This document shows, in pieces, positions 1 through 9,243 of a stretch of DNA of 64,000 bases (position 1 is the stretch's first letter; the number at the start of each line of letters is the position of its first letter). This stretch comes from Fibrobacter intestinalis (GTDB taxonomy: Bacteria > Fibrobacterota > Fibrobacteria > Fibrobacterales > Fibrobacteraceae). The position numbers and the translations under genes are program-made. The stretch is taken from assembly GCF_900167415.1 (NCBI RefSeq), contig NZ_FUWU01000003.1, positions 1 through 64,000 on the forward strand. The letters are read 5' to 3'. The notes beneath the pieces were generated by a model. That model was not told the DNA's origin. It searched no databases and was given only the letters and a program-made list of their open reading frames with translations.

Positions 1-1
1 G

Positions 2-238
2 ACCCTCAAGGCGGAGGAAGTCCGTCGTGACGCTTACCAGGACTATTCCGATGCAAAGAGGAAAATGTCGGACTGGATCAATTACTACAACTCGGAACGG
101 CTACATTCCGCAATCGGATTCCTGACTCCTGACGAGGTTTTCGCAGGAAAGATGGAGGAACGACTTGCAGAACGAAGAACAAAATTGTATAATGCGACAA
201 GAGAACGTGAGGATTATTGGGCTAACCAACAGATCTGA
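2..238 (+). pseudogene. IS3-type transposase, C-terminal part
   Basis: Reading from base 2 gives 78 codons ending in TGA at 236-238. The stretch INYYNSERLHSAIGFLTPDE is the typical end of the DDE integrase core of IS3-family OrfB transposases (catalytic Glu region followed by the YN-x-R-LHS-x-L motif). The gene begins outside the window, so it may be intact there or only a remnant. The element's right end should lie within the next 60-120 bases, but I could not define its inverted repeat from one end. Confidence 0.75.
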
Positions 239-383
239 CAGACTCCCTTATTAGCTTTGCCAAAATTTTCCAAGTTCAACTTGGGCGGGACAACCGGAAG
301 TAATAGGATTACGCAGAACTTTTGCCATTTCATGAGCATCTCCTCGTCTTTTTTATAAAATAGAATGTATTTTGTGGGGGCTT
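239..383. other. Intergenic after the transposase
   Basis: This stretch should contain the right end of the insertion element, followed by native DNA. A purine-rich GTGGGGG (374-380) lies just before the ATG at 384 and may act as the ribosome site of the radical SAM gene. Confidence 0.35.
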
Positions 384-1880
384 ATGCGAGTCACCTTTTT
401 AAATCCGCCTTATTTCCCTATGTTCAGCCGGGAATCGCGCAGCCCGTGCGTCACCAAATCCAGCACTCTCTATTGGCCCATGTTTTTGAGCTACGCCGCA
501 GGAACCGTCGAAGCCGATGGCAACCAGATTCAGCTCGTAGATAGTCCAGCGATGGATCTCGATTTGGAAAAAACGGTCGCCAAAATCCGGGATTTTCAAC
601 CGGAACTGATTATCGCCACGACAAGCACGCCGAGCATCATCAATGATTTGTCTGTCATCAAAACGTTAAAAGTTATGTTCCACGTCCCCACCGCCATTAT
701 GGGAACGCACGCGACAGCAGAACCGCTCGAAAGCCTGCAAATGGAACCGAATCTCGACTATGTGATTATCGGCGAAGCGGATTATACCGCACGGAATCTG
801 GTTCGGCTTCTCCGCGGTGAAATCGCCAAGCCCTCGGACATTGCCGGACTTGCTTATCGCACGCCGGACGGAGGCATCGACTTTCAACCCGAAGGTCCGA
901 AAATCGCCAACCTCGACGAAATCCCGTGGGTGAGCAAGACTTATTACAAGTATCTTTTTTCCTGCTACAAGCGTTATTTTTATGGAGCGAACCTCAACCC
1001 GATAATCGTGATTCTTTCGGGGCGCGGTTGCCCAAACCGTTGCAGCTATTGCGTGATTCCGCAAACGCTGAATGGTCACGTATTCCGGATGCGCTCGCCA
1101 AAAGACGTTGTGGACGAACTGGAATACATCAAATCGCATTTTGAAGATTTGGGCGAAGTCTTTTTTGAAGACGACACTTTTACGGCCAACCATAACCACG
1201 TCAAGGAAATCTGCGAAGAAATTCTGCGAAGGAAACTGAAAATCACTTGGAGCTGCAATGCCCGAGCCGACGTGCCTCTGGAACTTTTGAAACTGATGCA
1301 CAAAGCAGGCGGACGCGAAATGTGCGTGGGCTTTGAAAGCGCAAGTCCCGAAGTTTTGCAGAATATTCACAAGGGCATCAAGAACACCGACAAGGCCGTT
1401 CAATTTATGAAGGATTCCCGCAAAGCCGGATTTCTGGTGCACGGCTGCTTTATGGTCGGAAACCCCGGCGACACGCCAGAAACGCTCCGGATGACGCTGG
1501 ACTACGCCAAAAAGTTGAATCCGAATACCGCCCAATTTTATCCTATCATGGCTTATCCGGGAACAGAAGCCTATAAAGAAGCGCTGCAAAGCGGTGCTTT
1601 GGAATGTCGCGATTACAGTCAGTGGCTCGATAAGGACGGTTTTCACCGCACTACCATTCACCGTGGCAACCTTTCCAGCCAGGATCTGGTCGATTTCTGT
1701 GACAAGGCGCGCCGGGAATTCTACCTGCGACCGAGCTATATTTTCCGTCAGGGCATTATGGCCATCAAGAATCCCAAAGAACGCTACCGCGTATTTCGCG
1801 GATTCAGGACTCTAGTGAAGCACCTGTTCCGCAAGCACGGCGAAATTGCTGCTCGGCAAGCGCCGACCAACAAGCGCTGA
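384..1880 (+). CDS. B12-binding domain radical SAM protein
   Basis: This is a 498-residue cobalamin-dependent-type radical SAM enzyme. The first ~170 residues match the B12-binding-like Rossmann region that starts MRVTFLNPP. The iron-sulfur motif CPNRCSYC (Cx3Cx2C) follows at about residue 220, then the radical SAM TIM barrel with EVFFEDDTF and VGFESASPE. Members of this broad family act as methylases or rearrange lipids, hopanoids or small molecules; the substrate cannot be told from sequence. I chose ATG 384 over an in-frame TTG at 372 because GTGGGGG sits just upstream and because MRV is the usual start of the family. The gene stands alone, converging with the secreted-protein operon at 1887. 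Confidence 0.8.
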   Translation: MRVTFLNPPYFPMFSRESRSPCVTKSSTLYWPMFLSYAAGTVEADGNQIQLVDSPAMDLDLEKTVAKIRDFQPELIIATTSTPSIINDLSVIKTLKVMFHVPTAIMGTHATAEPLESLQMEPNLDYVIIGEADYTARNLVRLLRGEIAKPSDIAGLAYRTPDGGIDFQPEGPKIANLDEIPWVSKTYYKYLFSCYKRYFYGANLNPIIVILSGRGCPNRCSYCVIPQTLNGHVFRMRSPKDVVDELEYIKSHFEDLGEVFFEDDTFTANHNHVKEICEEILRRKLKITWSCNARADVPLELLKLMHKAGGREMCVGFESASPEVLQNIHKGIKNTDKAVQFMKDSRKAGFLVHGCFMVGNPGDTPETLRMTLDYAKKLNPNTAQFYPIMAYPGTEAYKEALQSGALECRDYSQWLDKDGFHRTTIHRGNLSSQDLVDFCDKARREFYLRPSYIFRQGIMAIKNPKERYRVFRGFRTLVKHLFRKHGEIAARQAPTNKR

Positions 1881-1886
1881 ACACGA

Positions 1887-3218
1887 TCACTTGATTTGCA
1901 CGCGGAACAATTCCGATTCGACTTTCACCCAGAAGCTTCCCGACGAAGGAAGCTTTATTTTTAAGTCACCCCAAACGCTTCCACGCTGAACAATCTGACC
2001 TAGAGAATTGACTACGGCGAAATTTTTCCGCACATCCGAATGAATCCACACAAAGGAATTTTCCGCGTGGACGCCAACGCCATTTTGCAAAATCTTTTTC
2101 GCTATCGCCGAAGCTTCCAGCGCATATGGCAAGTAGAATGCGCTATCGCTCACGGAGTCGCGGAAGTAGATGAAGTAATCGCCCGACGGTAAATCGCAAG
2201 ACTTCCCATGCACAACGATCTGCGGTTTACAACCCCAGTTTATCTCGCCCAGAACGCACGATCCCGTCATTTCTAGAAGTTGCTCCTCCCGAACAAGAAC
2301 GGAATCCGTTGAATAAAAAGAATAGTATGTCGGAGAAATCTCAGCGTTGAACATATAGCATCGAGGTTCAAAATCTTCTTCAAGGCAATGTTTTTTCAGC
2401 GGACAATTTTTCCGAATATCCGTTTGATAGACGATTCCCTCTTCATTGCGCTCGCTACAATTATAATTCAAATCCGTCACAAGAAAAAGCGAATCTGCTC
2501 CGTTCTGTTCGAACGCAATCAGCGCAGTTCTGCCCAGCGCATAGCCGTTCCTTCCAATAGGCGATGTCAACAGGCTATCGCTTTCCCGATAGATGTAAAA
2601 ACCCTTGGGCTGATATTCTCCGGCATTCCATTGAAAGCGAAACCATCCGGGGTTTTCGCCGTCTGCAGTCATCTTCCAGCGAGCGGACGCATCCTTCGCA
2701 TCAACGACGATCGGAATTTCTTCAATCCAGTCCTTGTAATCGGGCACCAGAAAATATAGAGTAAAAGCTTTTGAACTCGCAAGATAGCCGGTCTCCGAGC
2801 GAACATCCCATACATAAAATCCGAATTCGGCATTCTCATCTGGCCACTTACTTTCTTCTGGAACGTAAAAAATCGAACCCTGTCCACGGAATGAGACTTC
2901 AAACAACATTTTAATCGGAATCTGCATGGTGGACGAAGCCGGAAATCCGCCAAAGCCTACTGGCTCCGAAAATAACGAGTCCCGTCCGCTGTAAACGAGA
3001 ATGGAATCGGGCAAGGAATTTTCATCCCACGAGTAGCGGTACCAGCCAAGCGTGTCTGCGGTCATCGACCGTGCCGAACTCCTATTCAAATTTTCCACAA
3101 TGACCGGCGTCGAATGGAACCAGTTTTTTGTGTAAGGAGAAAGAAAAAAAAGCGTTCTATCGGCGGAAAAAACAGCGACCGCCGCAATCAAAACTCCCCA
3201 TAAACTTTTGATGACCAT
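1887..3218 (-). CDS. Secreted protein with two repeated beta domains
   Basis: A 443-residue protein of unknown function. MVIKSLWGVLIAAVAVFSA looks like a signal peptide. Two homologous domains are visible. The first has PYTKNWFHSTPVIV...SARSMTADTLGWYRYSW (about residues 30-110) and the second PDYKDWIEEIPIVV...SARWKMTADGENPGWFRFQW (about 150-250), resembling starch or cell-wall binding modules repeated in Fibrobacter surface proteins. A Cys-rich middle region (YNCSERNEEG, CPLKKHCLEEDFEPRCY) and a C-terminal module ending VKVESELFRVQIK resemble type IX-style sorting domains. The start at 3218 follows GGAGGA, which lies inside the last codons of the upstream gene, so the two genes are probably translationally coupled. 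Confidence 0.7.
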   Translation of the reverse strand: MVIKSLWGVLIAAVAVFSADRTLFFLSPYTKNWFHSTPVIVENLNRSSARSMTADTLGWYRYSWDENSLPDSILVYSGRDSLFSEPVGFGGFPASSTMQIPIKMLFEVSFRGQGSIFYVPEESKWPDENAEFGFYVWDVRSETGYLASSKAFTLYFLVPDYKDWIEEIPIVVDAKDASARWKMTADGENPGWFRFQWNAGEYQPKGFYIYRESDSLLTSPIGRNGYALGRTALIAFEQNGADSLFLVTDLNYNCSERNEEGIVYQTDIRKNCPLKKHCLEEDFEPRCYMFNAEISPTYYSFYSTDSVLVREEQLLEMTGSCVLGEINWGCKPQIVVHGKSCDLPSGDYFIYFRDSVSDSAFYLPYALEASAIAKKILQNGVGVHAENSFVWIHSDVRKNFAVVNSLGQIVQRGSVWGDLKIKLPSSGSFWVKVESELFRVQIK

Positions 3219-3222
3219 GCCC

Positions 3223-5673
3223 CTAGTTCCTCCAAGCATAAATAAAATTTTCTTTAGGATTAAAATCTACCCGGAAAATTTTAGTACGTTGATGAACAAC
3301 GATATCTTTTGCAAGAATCCTTCCGTAATAAATCTTTTTTGTCTGTCCGATGATAATTTTTGCCAAAGGCGCGTACAACGTTCCACACAAGTCCCCTTCA
3401 ATATATATTGTCCCCGATTTATGCAGAACAAGCATGAAGCCGCTAGCCACGGAATTCCAATAATTCATATCTTCAAGCGGCCTATTTGAAGAAGTTTTCC
3501 AATTTAACTTTCCATCGACATTTAATATCGTTTTCACCCCAGGATTTGAAAATTCAATTACCGCGCCCGGTTCCAACTGTAAAAGTCCTCGGACAAACAT
3601 TTCTCCTGGTTCAAAAACAAGAGTGGCTCCATTATCGATTTTCAACGTATCATAAGCCATTCCATTCGAGAAATAAAACGTTTCACCTGCAGAAACTTCT
3701 TTTTTGGAAGAATAGACAACTTTCGAGATGTTCGGAAGAGTGAAAAGATAATTCAACTTCCAATCTCGGACATATTTTAATTCTACCCGGCCTTGAATTT
3801 CAGAAGCCTGTTGACGAGACATAAATTTTCCCGCCGTTACTGTGTCCACAACATCTCCTACTTCAGGTAAAGAACTTTTGGCGAACAAGCCGACATCACC
3901 ATGAATTACAGAGCGATTTCGCATCTTTACAATTCCATTCGAATACGATCGAAAATATGCATCTACATTTCCCACATGACTATCCACTCCTAAAGAAACA
4001 ACTTCGGGATCTTCTATATATTGAAAAGCATTCCCCCCAGCAGAAGCAATCTTGCAAAAACTCTCATTTTCCAACACGGAGTTAAAGCACTGTACGCCAT
4101 CATTCAAAGTTAGATGATCCCTTGCAAAAAGAGTGTAATCAACTGGCACCGCCATCAATTTCAACGTGTCATCAGAAAATCTCTGCAACCCATCTATAAT
4201 CCCGTCCCCATTATCATCGGCATCCATTTCAGCCCGAACACCGTCCTTGTCTTTATCCGACATATACTGAAGATCATACGCAGCATCGCAATTCGAGCAA
4301 GGAGAATTTGCGTTATACGCATAAGAATAGACCCCCCTTTTATCATCAATTCCATCTCCATCGGAATCCGCATTGAAAGGATCCGTCCCAAAACGCTCTT
4401 CTTCATCAAAATTGACAAGGCCATCACTATCTGAATCATAATGGATTCTGTAGTCCGTCATTCTAACAGAAGTTGGAGCATTTTCCATCAGATAATAAAA
4501 CTCTATTGGCGAGTCTTTTATGACTGAATTTGATTCGGTACCCTCATTATCGCCAAAAGCGTACAAAAAAGCGTAGTTTGATTCATCGCCAACGTATCCA
4601 TGAATAACCATCACATGCTGATAAATTCCGACAAGAATCAATCTCCCCGCATCTATTTCCCGTTTTACAATTTGATAGGATGGCGTCCCTTCATAACGAA
4701 GAACGTTATCCGAATTCAAAACAAACTTTAAGGATTTATCAATCTTGACACTGTCAGCTCCATAGTTGGCTAAAGGTGACCATAACGGTTCTGATTTTTT
4801 AAACTGAACGGCAAAGACTATTTCATCCTGCGTTATATTACCTCCATAAAAATGGTTAATGATCTCCGCCGAAATCGCCCAGCACCTTAAACTTTCCTTC
4901 GAATCCATTTTCAAAGAATCTACATGCGAAACATCCCACCCACTCTCCTTTAAATTATGCATGTAGCTTAAATTCAGCAACCTTGTATCTTTCCTGGCTC
5001 TGATCCTTTCAACAGGACGTTCTTTCCAAAGATCCACATTAATTCCTTGAAAGGCAAGTATCGTTGCCGTAGGATCTATTTGCAAAACTCCATCCTTTTC
5101 CTCATAAATGAAGCCAACCTCATCAGATTGATAATTTCTGGTTTTCCAAGGGTAAGGATCCGAATTCAAGGAATTCGTATTGGCCGAAATATTTTTTTGC
5201 ATATTTACTGAAATTTGGTCCGTCGCCTGATACATATCTTCATAGAAAAGGATTTTGGGATTTTTCACAAATTCGGATGATTTTAAATAACTCGGATCTT
5301 TGGTCTTGTTTAAAAGACGCAGGCTTTGATAATGAATTTTAACCCCGATTCCAGAATCCTTCGGATAAAAGCCTTCCGGAATTGAATCCATCGAGATTTC
5401 TATATAACCAAGCGTGTCGTTTAACAACGAAAGATGGTATTTAGAAGTTTCCAAATGGCTCGATTCAACAACCATTTCTTCTTCTCTATCCTTTTGGAAA
5501 ATATAGCGGATTTTTACATTTCGCAATAGTCGTCCCGCATCATTCTCGATACGAATTTGCATTCCAAGTATTGTATCGTTGCCCACTTGTTCGTCTAAAA
5601 AATAAACAGATGAAGCAAAAGCCAACTCCGCCCAACTTAAAAGCGTCAACAGGATAAAAATCATTTTTTTCAA
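3223..5673 (-). CDS. Large secreted protein: papain-like fold plus Ca-binding repeats
   Basis: About 816 residues. The start is taken as TTG at 5673, seven bases after AGGAG, with ATG 5664 as alternative; it is followed by the signal peptide MIFILLTLLSWAELAFA. The middle region has RCWAISAEIINHFYGG and later QHVMVIHGY, the spacing expected for the Cys and His of a C39/papain-like peptidase (bacteriocin-processing or thiol-protease fold). Next come thrombospondin type 3-like calcium repeats (DSDSDGLVNFDEEERFGTDP, DADDNGDGIIDG). The last ~250 residues look like a beta-rich passenger with a polymer-like 'GKLNWKTSSNRP' region. Substrate unknown. It is first in a two-gene operon with the 443-residue protein. 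Activity is inferred from the Cys/His pattern only. Confidence 0.65.
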   Translation of the reverse strand: MKKMIFILLTLLSWAELAFASSVYFLDEQVGNDTILGMQIRIENDAGRLLRNVKIRYIFQKDREEEMVVESSHLETSKYHLSLLNDTLGYIEISMDSIPEGFYPKDSGIGVKIHYQSLRLLNKTKDPSYLKSSEFVKNPKILFYEDMYQATDQISVNMQKNISANTNSLNSDPYPWKTRNYQSDEVGFIYEEKDGVLQIDPTATILAFQGINVDLWKERPVERIRARKDTRLLNLSYMHNLKESGWDVSHVDSLKMDSKESLRCWAISAEIINHFYGGNITQDEIVFAVQFKKSEPLWSPLANYGADSVKIDKSLKFVLNSDNVLRYEGTPSYQIVKREIDAGRLILVGIYQHVMVIHGYVGDESNYAFLYAFGDNEGTESNSVIKDSPIEFYYLMENAPTSVRMTDYRIHYDSDSDGLVNFDEEERFGTDPFNADSDGDGIDDKRGVYSYAYNANSPCSNCDAAYDLQYMSDKDKDGVRAEMDADDNGDGIIDGLQRFSDDTLKLMAVPVDYTLFARDHLTLNDGVQCFNSVLENESFCKIASAGGNAFQYIEDPEVVSLGVDSHVGNVDAYFRSYSNGIVKMRNRSVIHGDVGLFAKSSLPEVGDVVDTVTAGKFMSRQQASEIQGRVELKYVRDWKLNYLFTLPNISKVVYSSKKEVSAGETFYFSNGMAYDTLKIDNGATLVFEPGEMFVRGLLQLEPGAVIEFSNPGVKTILNVDGKLNWKTSSNRPLEDMNYWNSVASGFMLVLHKSGTIYIEGDLCGTLYAPLAKIIIGQTKKIYYGRILAKDIVVHQRTKIFRVDFNPKENFIYAWRN

Positions 5674-5840
5674 AGCACATCTCCTTGCAAAACACTTTAA
5701 ATATAAGTCATTTTTAATAACCGGCAAAATGTAAAAATTATTTTTTTTTACAATCAATCAAACTAAATTTTCTGTTTCATGCCAAATAGCGTATTCGATT
5801 CCTTTCTCGCTTTCCCAAGTTTCACCATTCTCGAAATTCT

Positions 5841-5875
5841 ACAAAAAAAGCGCCTTCAAAAACTTGAAAGCGCTT
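5841..5875 (-). terminator. Rho-independent terminator of the GH5 gene
   Basis: The stem AGCGC(C)TTCAA / TTGAA(A)GCGCT spans 5849-5874. On the minus strand it is followed by a run of T (plus-strand A at 5842-5848). It lies just after the stop of the GH5 gene and before the next minus-strand operon. Confidence 0.75.
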
Positions 5876-5892
5876 CGACAAAAACAAGCCTG

Positions 5893-7812
5893 CTATTTTT
5901 TTAGATTCAACGCCTTGTCGATACCTTCAATCAAAGCGCCATTTTCTACGACAGCGAATCCTCCCGTATAGCCCCAATGCTGCCAGGCAATCTGAAGCGT
6001 ATCGCAGATTTCACGAACGGCAGTCAGATAATTCAGCACACTTTGCGGATCCGATTTAAGACTGTAAGCACCAAATTCATTCCACACCAGCGGAACCTGA
6101 TTTTTCACCGCCCATTCTTTTGCCTTCAACGCACGGCTCAAAATATAGCCCTTGCTGCCAGTCTTATAGTAATTTTTCAGAGCCGATTTTGCCGAACTAG
6201 GCGTCGAAGCGGTAACACCAAAATCCGCCGTATATTCCGACCATTCCTCTGGATTGTAGGGGAACTTCACTCCGCGAATCGAAGAATAATCCGTCCAAGA
6301 AGCTCCTTGGTGGGTAAAGAGGAACGGATCATAGGAGTGGATTGCATAAACAATATTGTCATCGGCGAACGGTTCGCGCTTTACCAGAAGATCAATAGAA
6401 TACCATTGGGCGTCGCCAAAAATAATCGTGTGCTTGACATCCACGGAACGGATGGAGTCAATCATGCTCTGGGCGGCAATGGTCCAATTCGCCGCCGTCA
6501 CCTTGCCGTTCGTCATATCCGGTTCGTTCAGCAATTCAAAGAACAGGTCTTCGCGTTCGTTGTCCGCATAATGCGCGGCAACAGCTTTCCAAACTTCGGA
6601 CATCATCTTAATATACTGTGCATCTACAGAAGATTCCTTATTGTAGCTGTTGTCGTATTCGTGATAATCAATCGCCAAAGACATATTATAACGCTTTGTC
6701 CATTCCACAAAGGAATCGAGAACGATAAAGATGCTGTCACTCATGACAAGTCCCACCGTTCCAGTGGTATCATTCAAAAATTCCGAACGATTCGTCACAT
6801 AAAGATCCAAGTCTATCGGCAAGCGCAACGCCTTAAATCCGCTTTCGGAAAGGAGTTTCACATCGGATTCGTCATGCTTAAAAGTGCCGTCGAATTTGCC
6901 CTTCGCCTCTTCGAGCCAATTGGTAAAATTCACGCCCTTGTCCAAATATTTCATGACTTTTTCCTGAAGCGGAGTCGTGACAGCAACATCCCCAATGGTC
7001 AAATTGTACACTATCGGATCCCGGATAGTCATATCAGCCACTTTCGGCGGCAAATCGCCCTCCTTGACAAAGTAAATATCGTCCACGATCAGCGAGTCCG
7101 TTTTACCGTTACCTTTTACCTGAAAACTGACCGCATCAAGATGCTTCGGATCAAACTCCACGGGAATTCCCCAACCGCCCTGCATCAAATCGCTAAATGC
7201 GACCGTTACCGTCGTCCAAGTCGTCGATTTTTTCTGAGAAGAGAGATGGACATCATAATCCGTAACATCGGTGGTTTCCATATGAAGATAGTGGGCAGCA
7301 CCCTTGTAAGAATAGCGGATACCCGCATATTTGCTGGCATCTACTGAAGAAGGGATTTTAAAACCCCAGCCGACAAAAGGATCGTATTCATAATCCGCTT
7401 TGACGAGCGAAAATTCCGCCTTGAAAGCATACTTGGAACCGTTGTCTGTCGGCGAAGCCGCAATAACCCCCTCCGCATCAACTGCCGTCGTAATCGTCGA
7501 AGCACCGCCATTTCCCGCGTCGTCGTAAGTGTACCAGAACGTACCTATTGCTGTTTCTCCGTTGCCGTCTTCCATGTCATCCAGAAGAAGCCCGTCTTTA
7601 GGAGCTTCAACCGAAGCAGAAGAAGCCGCCGCCGAAGAGGAAGAGGGCTGTTCCCCAGTAGAATCCGACGAAGAGCTGAGTTCGGGAAGTTCTTCCGAAG
7701 AAGAGGATTCGATTTCCGGTTCCGAAGAACTGGAACTGTCATCAGAACAGGCGCTGGCCCAAAAGACCAAAGCTGCCGCCGCAGGAAGGATTGCCAATTG
7801 ACGAAAACGCAT
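5893..7812 (-). CDS. CBM11-GH5 endoglucanase lipoprotein
   Basis: 639 residues. The N-terminus MRFRQLAILPAAAALVFWASAC ends in a lipobox-like ASAC, so it is probably an outer-membrane or surface lipoprotein. A poly-Ser/Glu linker (about residues 25-75) follows. A CBM11-type beta-sandwich starts at LLLDDMEDGNG (about 75-250). The GH5 catalytic barrel covers about 270-635, with the acid/base Glu430 in LLNEP and the nucleophile Glu579 in VWNEFG. GH5 enzymes cut beta-1,4-glucans or mannans by a retaining mechanism; CBM11 binds beta-1,4 and mixed-linked glucans, which favours endoglucanase/lichenase activity. Start supported by GGAGG six bases upstream. Monocistronic, with its own terminator. Confidence 0.9.
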   Translation of the reverse strand: MRFRQLAILPAAAALVFWASACSDDSSSSSEPEIESSSSEELPELSSSSDSTGEQPSSSSAAASSASVEAPKDGLLLDDMEDGNGETAIGTFWYTYDDAGNGGASTITTAVDAEGVIAASPTDNGSKYAFKAEFSLVKADYEYDPFVGWGFKIPSSVDASKYAGIRYSYKGAAHYLHMETTDVTDYDVHLSSQKKSTTWTTVTVAFSDLMQGGWGIPVEFDPKHLDAVSFQVKGNGKTDSLIVDDIYFVKEGDLPPKVADMTIRDPIVYNLTIGDVAVTTPLQEKVMKYLDKGVNFTNWLEEAKGKFDGTFKHDESDVKLLSESGFKALRLPIDLDLYVTNRSEFLNDTTGTVGLVMSDSIFIVLDSFVEWTKRYNMSLAIDYHEYDNSYNKESSVDAQYIKMMSEVWKAVAAHYADNEREDLFFELLNEPDMTNGKVTAANWTIAAQSMIDSIRSVDVKHTIIFGDAQWYSIDLLVKREPFADDNIVYAIHSYDPFLFTHQGASWTDYSSIRGVKFPYNPEEWSEYTADFGVTASTPSSAKSALKNYYKTGSKGYILSRALKAKEWAVKNQVPLVWNEFGAYSLKSDPQSVLNYLTAVREICDTLQIAWQHWGYTGGFAVVENGALIEGIDKALNLKK

Positions 7813-8314
7813 AAAGCCTCCGTAGTGGGATTTTGTCTCTTTTTAAAATAACGAAAAAAAAGAAACACGTCTGTTCTGAAATAAATAAAAATAAAGAAGC
7901 CCTAGCAACTGTAGCGATTCTTTTTTGGATGCAAAAGTAAACAGTCCGGAAATAAAGCAAAAAAAAGGTATTTTCCATCCGGTTTTGCAAAAATTATTGC
8001 AAAAGAAATTCCGTTTCAAAAGACTCTCATCCTTCCCCAAAACCGTCTGAATACTAAAAACGAAGATTTCTATTTTACAGCCATGACTTCCTCTTTGCCA
8101 AGAATCTTGTTCATCACCGTCTTTTCCTTTTCTCGTTTCGATTTTTTTTAACGCCCCTCTTCTATAGGGTATCATTTTGTGCAATGTCTTAATTTTAGCG
8201 TTTCTATTCGAACGCACAAAAAAATTCTGAGGGTAATCCTTTTTTTCGTCCTCTGTTTTTATACGCCTATCTATCCAATTTTTTAGAAGCGTTTGCCGAC
8301 GCGAAAATTTACTT
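7813..8314. other. AT-rich intergenic region upstream of the GH5 gene
   Basis: About 500 bases without a supportable gene. Open frames here have low-complexity Lys/Phe-rich translations typical of non-coding AT-rich DNA. It must hold the promoter of the GH5 lipoprotein gene, whose leader includes GGAGG near 7820. No convincing hairpin or repeat was seen. Confidence 0.4.
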
Positions 8315-8674
8315 TTGCTGGATTTGGATTTTTTTACATCATCCGGAAACACCTCATTAGAACAGGTATTTTTTCCTATCTCTTTTGGCAATTTTTGTAG
8401 CGGGCTGGGGAGTATTCTTCGACGCAGCATTCTCCATGACGCTAAACGCTTCATTCGGCATCGCCAAATTTACTGGTGTGGAATTTTACTATTCTTCGTG
8501 ATTCCCGTCTTCGCCAACAGCCTTGACCGGATATTTTTCAAAAAAGCCTTTGAACAAGGCGGACAAAAGCTGTCCGGCATCATCCTGTTAATAACCCTGG
8601 GCATCATTTTGTTCATCCTCTTTACTTTAGGGAATTTGCAAGAGCGGATTTCCATTTTTATTCTGCAATTTTAA
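8315..8674 (+). CDS. Possible small membrane protein
   Basis: An open frame of 119 codons. The second half is plausible as a membrane protein with two hydrophobic segments: CGILLFFVIPVFA and LSGIILLITLGIILFILFTL. The first ~45 residues do not look like protein and there is no good ribosome site at 8315. A different frame across 8370-8495 (RYFFLSLLAIFVAGWGVFF) is also hydrophobic, which suggests a frameshifted remnant of a larger membrane protein rather than an intact gene. Confidence 0.25.
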   Translation: MLDLDFFTSSGNTSLEQVFFPISFGNFCSGLGSILRRSILHDAKRFIRHRQIYWCGILLFFVIPVFANSLDRIFFKKAFEQGGQKLSGIILLITLGIILFILFTLGNLQERISIFILQF

Positions 8675-9243
8675 AAATTCAACGTTCTATCTTTTCCTTA
8701 AGTTTTGGCAAGTTTTGTTCTCACTGGAAAGTTTTACTGCAACTTCATGTAAAGACGTGTGCTAGAGGCTAGATTAGCCTAAAATTTTTCAAACATACCA
8801 ATCTGCAAATAAACTAACATGTTGTCTTGAAGGAATCATCAAGAGTATACTGATATGTACAATCCGCTCCGGTTCCTCGACCTTTCGAACAATTATGCCC
8901 GGTTTTCCAAGAGGTAGCCCCTTTAGACAAAATTAACGCGATCATAAACAGGAACAGGTTCGACAGCGAGGGTATTTCCTTACGGACTATCGGGGAAGCG
9001 CAGGCAAAATGATGGGAAAAACGGTACGAAAAACCGAAATGAGGGCGTTCTATGCTATTTTAAGTTTGTCTTTAATCTATATTGACCTATTATGCCGACA
9101 CCCGCAAAAGAAGCGTCCCTTAAAACCACCCTATCCATTGGCCACTGCGCAGCCCCTAAACACCAGGAAGGATTATACGCAATTCAAGGTCGGGAAGGAG
9201 ATGAAAATTTGCACATTGAAAATTTTAAACCTATATAGTGGCT
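8675..9243. other. Gene-poor left border of the polysaccharide locus
   Basis: About 570 bases before the first sugar-biosynthesis gene. Short frames such as MYNPLRFLDLSNNYARF (from 8851) and DKINAIINRNRFDSEG (around 8930) are separated by stops and vaguely resemble a decayed transposase or regulator; I cannot assign them. GGAG at 9197-9200 precedes an ATG (9202) of a short frame that overlaps the aminotransferase start and could be a leader peptide. No JUMPstart-like element was recognised. Confidence 0.35.

Noticed and set aside
666-1661. 331-codon minus-strand frame
   Set aside because: Lies entirely opposite the radical SAM gene, whose motifs are unambiguous.
5977-7347. 456-codon plus-strand frame
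   Set aside because: Antisense shadow of the GH5 gene; no protein-like features.
7843-8454. 203-codon minus-strand frame upstream of the GH5 gene
   Set aside because: Lys/Arg/Phe-rich low-complexity translation of AT-rich DNA, no ribosome site, overlaps a competing frame.
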